Positions 6,882-8,125 of a stretch of DNA of 8,125 bases are shown one piece after another (within the stretch, counting starts at the first letter, position 1; each line of letters opens with the position of its first letter). A program made the position numbers and the translations under genes. Source of the DNA: Candidatus Brocadiaceae bacterium (GTDB taxonomy: Bacteria; Planctomycetota; MHYJ01; JACQXL01; CAKKQI01); contig CAKKQI010000102.1 of NCBI GenBank assembly GCA_919901895.1, forward strand, positions 1-8,125, given 5' to 3'. The notes under the pieces are model-generated. The model did not search any database. It was not told the origin of the DNA and was given only the letters and a program-made list of their open reading frames with translations.

Positions 6882-8020
6882 CTATTTCAACAAGTTATTC
6901 GCAATCACCAATCGTTGAATCTCCGAAGTTCCTTCATAAATCTCGGTAATCCGGGCATCGCGATAAAAACGTTCCAGCGGATATTCTTTAGAGTAACCGT
7001 AACCGCCGTGGATCTGGATGCCTTTATGGGTTACCCGGGTGGCCATTTCCGAAGAAAAAAGTTTAGCCATCGCGGCTTCGTTGGAATAAGGTTGTTTCCG
7101 GTCTTTTAACCAGGCCGCATGGTGGGTTAAAAGACGGGCGGCTTCAATTTCCGTAGCCATATCCGCAATCATCCATTGAATCGCCTGGAATGAACCAATC
7201 GGTTTACCGAACTGAACTCGCTCTTTGGCGTATTTGACTGATTCTTCCAGGGCCGCCCGGGCCAGGCCGATGGCCTGGGCCGCAATCCCAATCCGCCCGC
7301 CATCCAGAGTCTGCAACGCAATCTTGAATCCCTGTCCGGATTCCCCTAACCGGTTCGCCTGCGGTATCCGACAGTTTTCAAAAATCAGTTCGGTCGTAGA
7401 CGAGGCATTAATCCCTAATTTTTTTTCCTTTTTACCGATGGAAAAGCCGGGGGTGCCTTTTTCCACGATAAAGCGCTGATGCCTTTAGCACCTTTTTCCC
7501 GGTCGGTTACCGCAAAAACAACCGCGACTTCCGCCTCAGCGCCATTAGTGATAAAAATCTTGCTGCCATTCAACACCCACTCGTCTTTTTCCAAAACGGC
7601 GGATGTTTTAAGACTGCCGGCATCTGAACCGGCGGCCGGTTCGGTTAGCCCGAAACAGCCGATTTTTTTACCGGAAGCCATCGGCGTCAAAAATTTATTT
7701 TTTTGCTCCTCGGTTCCATTCGCATTAATCGGGTCGCAGGCCAGGGAACTATGAGCGGAAAGAATAACCCCGGTACTGCCGCAAACGCGTGAAATTTCCT
7801 CCACCACCAGGGCATAAGAAAGATAATCCATCCCGGCGCCGCCGTAGGCCTCGGGGATAGCAATGCCCATAAAACCGAGTTCAGCCATCTGCTTAACTAT
7901 TTCGGCGGGAAATCGGGCGGTCTGGTCCAGTTCAGCTGCAATGGGTTTAAGATGCTGTTCCGCAAATTCGCGGGCGGTTTGCCGGACTAACTGATGCTCA
8001 TCGGTTAAATTAAAAACCAT
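6882..8020 (-). CDS. Short-chain (butyryl-CoA type) acyl-CoA dehydrogenase, interrupted by a one-base frameshift
   Basis: FAD enzyme that oxidises a short acyl-CoA to the 2-enoyl-CoA and passes electrons to ETF in the cytoplasm. Numbered from ATG 8020, the joined protein is 379 residues, the usual family length. Domains in order: helical N-domain ([19 protein letters not shown]), middle beta-domain with [10 protein letters not shown] (124-133) and [13 protein letters not shown] (148-160), and C-domain with [10 protein letters not shown] (264-273), QIHGGYGY (336-343) and the catalytic base E363 in [14 protein letters not shown] (239-243) has glycine where isovaleryl- and long-chain enzymes carry their glutamate, which favours the butyryl/short-chain subgroup. 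One base is missing near 7470: GCT-TTA-TCG-TGG should read GCT-TT(T/C)-ATC-GTG-GAA. The first frame then runs out of frame to a stop at 7415. Both halves are otherwise conserved to the last residue. A GTG at 8023 is a possible start one codon earlier. No ETF genes are in view. Confidence 0.88.
7469..7472 (-). other. Frameshift site in the acyl-CoA dehydrogenase (one base missing)
   Basis: Upstream of this point the conserved frame reads KGISA; downstream it reads [10 protein letters not shown], one base out of phase. Adding a single T or C after GCT-TT restores [16 protein letters not shown], the standard family sequence. The local run is only three T on the minus strand. No Shine-Dalgarno precedes GTG 7466, so independent translation of the second half is unlikely. 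Confidence 0.8.
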
Positions 8021-8026
8021 CACATT

Positions 8027-8054
8027 ATTTTATTTCTCTTTTTCAGATTGTCAA
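8027..8054 (-). promoter_or_regulatory. Sigma70-like promoter for the acyl-CoA dehydrogenase gene
   Basis: On the minus strand a consensus TTGACA (8054-8049) is separated by 16 bases from TAAAAT (8032-8027), five of six matches to TATAAT. The start of transcription would fall at about 8020-8022, on or next to the ATG at 8020. The mRNA would then be leaderless or nearly so. The AAAGAG sequence that might act as a Shine-Dalgarno lies inside the promoter spacer. Confidence 0.55.
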
Positions 8055-8064
8055 GAAAAATCTA

Positions 8065-8115
8065 ACACGGATTACCCGCCTCTTCGGCGGGTCGCCGATG
8101 AGGCGACACGAATTA
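8065..8115. repeat. Paired hairpins embedded between ACACGGATTAC and ACACGAATTA units
   Basis: Two adjoining palindromes, ACCCGCC-TCTTC-GGCGGGT (8074-8092) and TCGCC-GATGA-GGCGA (8092-8106), are flanked by ACACGGATTAC (8065-8075) and ACACGAATTA (8106-8115). The GC hairpins resemble those at 2878-2942, and the flanks resemble the spacer units at 2811-2841 and 3925-3959. On the minus strand no T-run follows the first stem directly (it comes about 12 bases later), so a terminator is not supported. Confidence 0.5.
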
Positions 8116-8125
8116 GAACGGATGA

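Noticed and set aside
6882..7466. Separate acyl-CoA dehydrogenase C-terminal protein starting at GTG 7466
   Set aside because: The GTG is the valine codon of the conserved FIVEKG motif, with no Shine-Dalgarno; it is the second half of a frameshifted gene.
7479..7754. Plus-strand open frame opposite the acyl-CoA dehydrogenase
   Set aside because: It lies fully inside the conserved middle domain of the dehydrogenase on the other strand and has no independent support.

Overview
The window is a gene-dense stretch of bacterial chromosome, and every gene I can support lies on the minus strand. In transcription order (high to low coordinate) they are: a short-chain acyl-CoA dehydrogenase broken by a frameshift (8020-6882), a branched-chain amino acid aminotransferase, ilvE (6837-5944), an exported HEAT-repeat protein broken by a frameshift (5886-4056), an ACT-less 3-phosphoglycerate dehydrogenase, serA (3907-2981), a DUF1015 protein (2784-1402), a class V aminotransferase that is probably the phosphoserine aminotransferase (1388-315), and the first 109 codons of a dGTPase, dgt, cut by the window edge (328-1). 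No gap between genes exceeds 200 bases.

The host looks like an uncultivated, moderately AT-rich bacterium. Start sites carry Shine-Dalgarno sequences (GGAGG type for serA and DUF1015), there is a sigma70-like promoter, and there is a canonical intrinsic terminator. The exported HEAT array and the repeat-filled spacers (GATTACACAGATT-like units, CCGCC/GGCGG hairpins, ACACGAATT units) recall Planctomycetota, Omnitrophota and similar candidate phyla. That placement is an impression, not a demonstrated assignment.

Functionally, the centre is a serine-biosynthesis cluster: serA, DUF1015, then a class V aminotransferase, with dgt translationally overlapping the end. SerA oxidises 3-phosphoglycerate and the aminotransferase would make phosphoserine. 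No phosphoserine phosphatase is visible, and the role of DUF1015 is unknown. Upstream, the acyl-CoA dehydrogenase and ilvE are separated by a terminator, so they are probably separate transcripts. IlvE interconverts branched-chain amino acids and 2-oxo acids.

The points most worth a second look are these: a 42-bp in-frame insertion of two palindromic 21-bp units in a conserved part of DUF1015; the DUF1015 gene sitting between two serine-pathway enzymes; an array of exactly twelve 31-residue HEAT units; two single-base frameshifts of opposite sign in otherwise intact genes; and a 102-bp imperfect inverted-repeat element between serA and DUF1015. I saw no CRISPR array, RNA gene, transposase or defence system.
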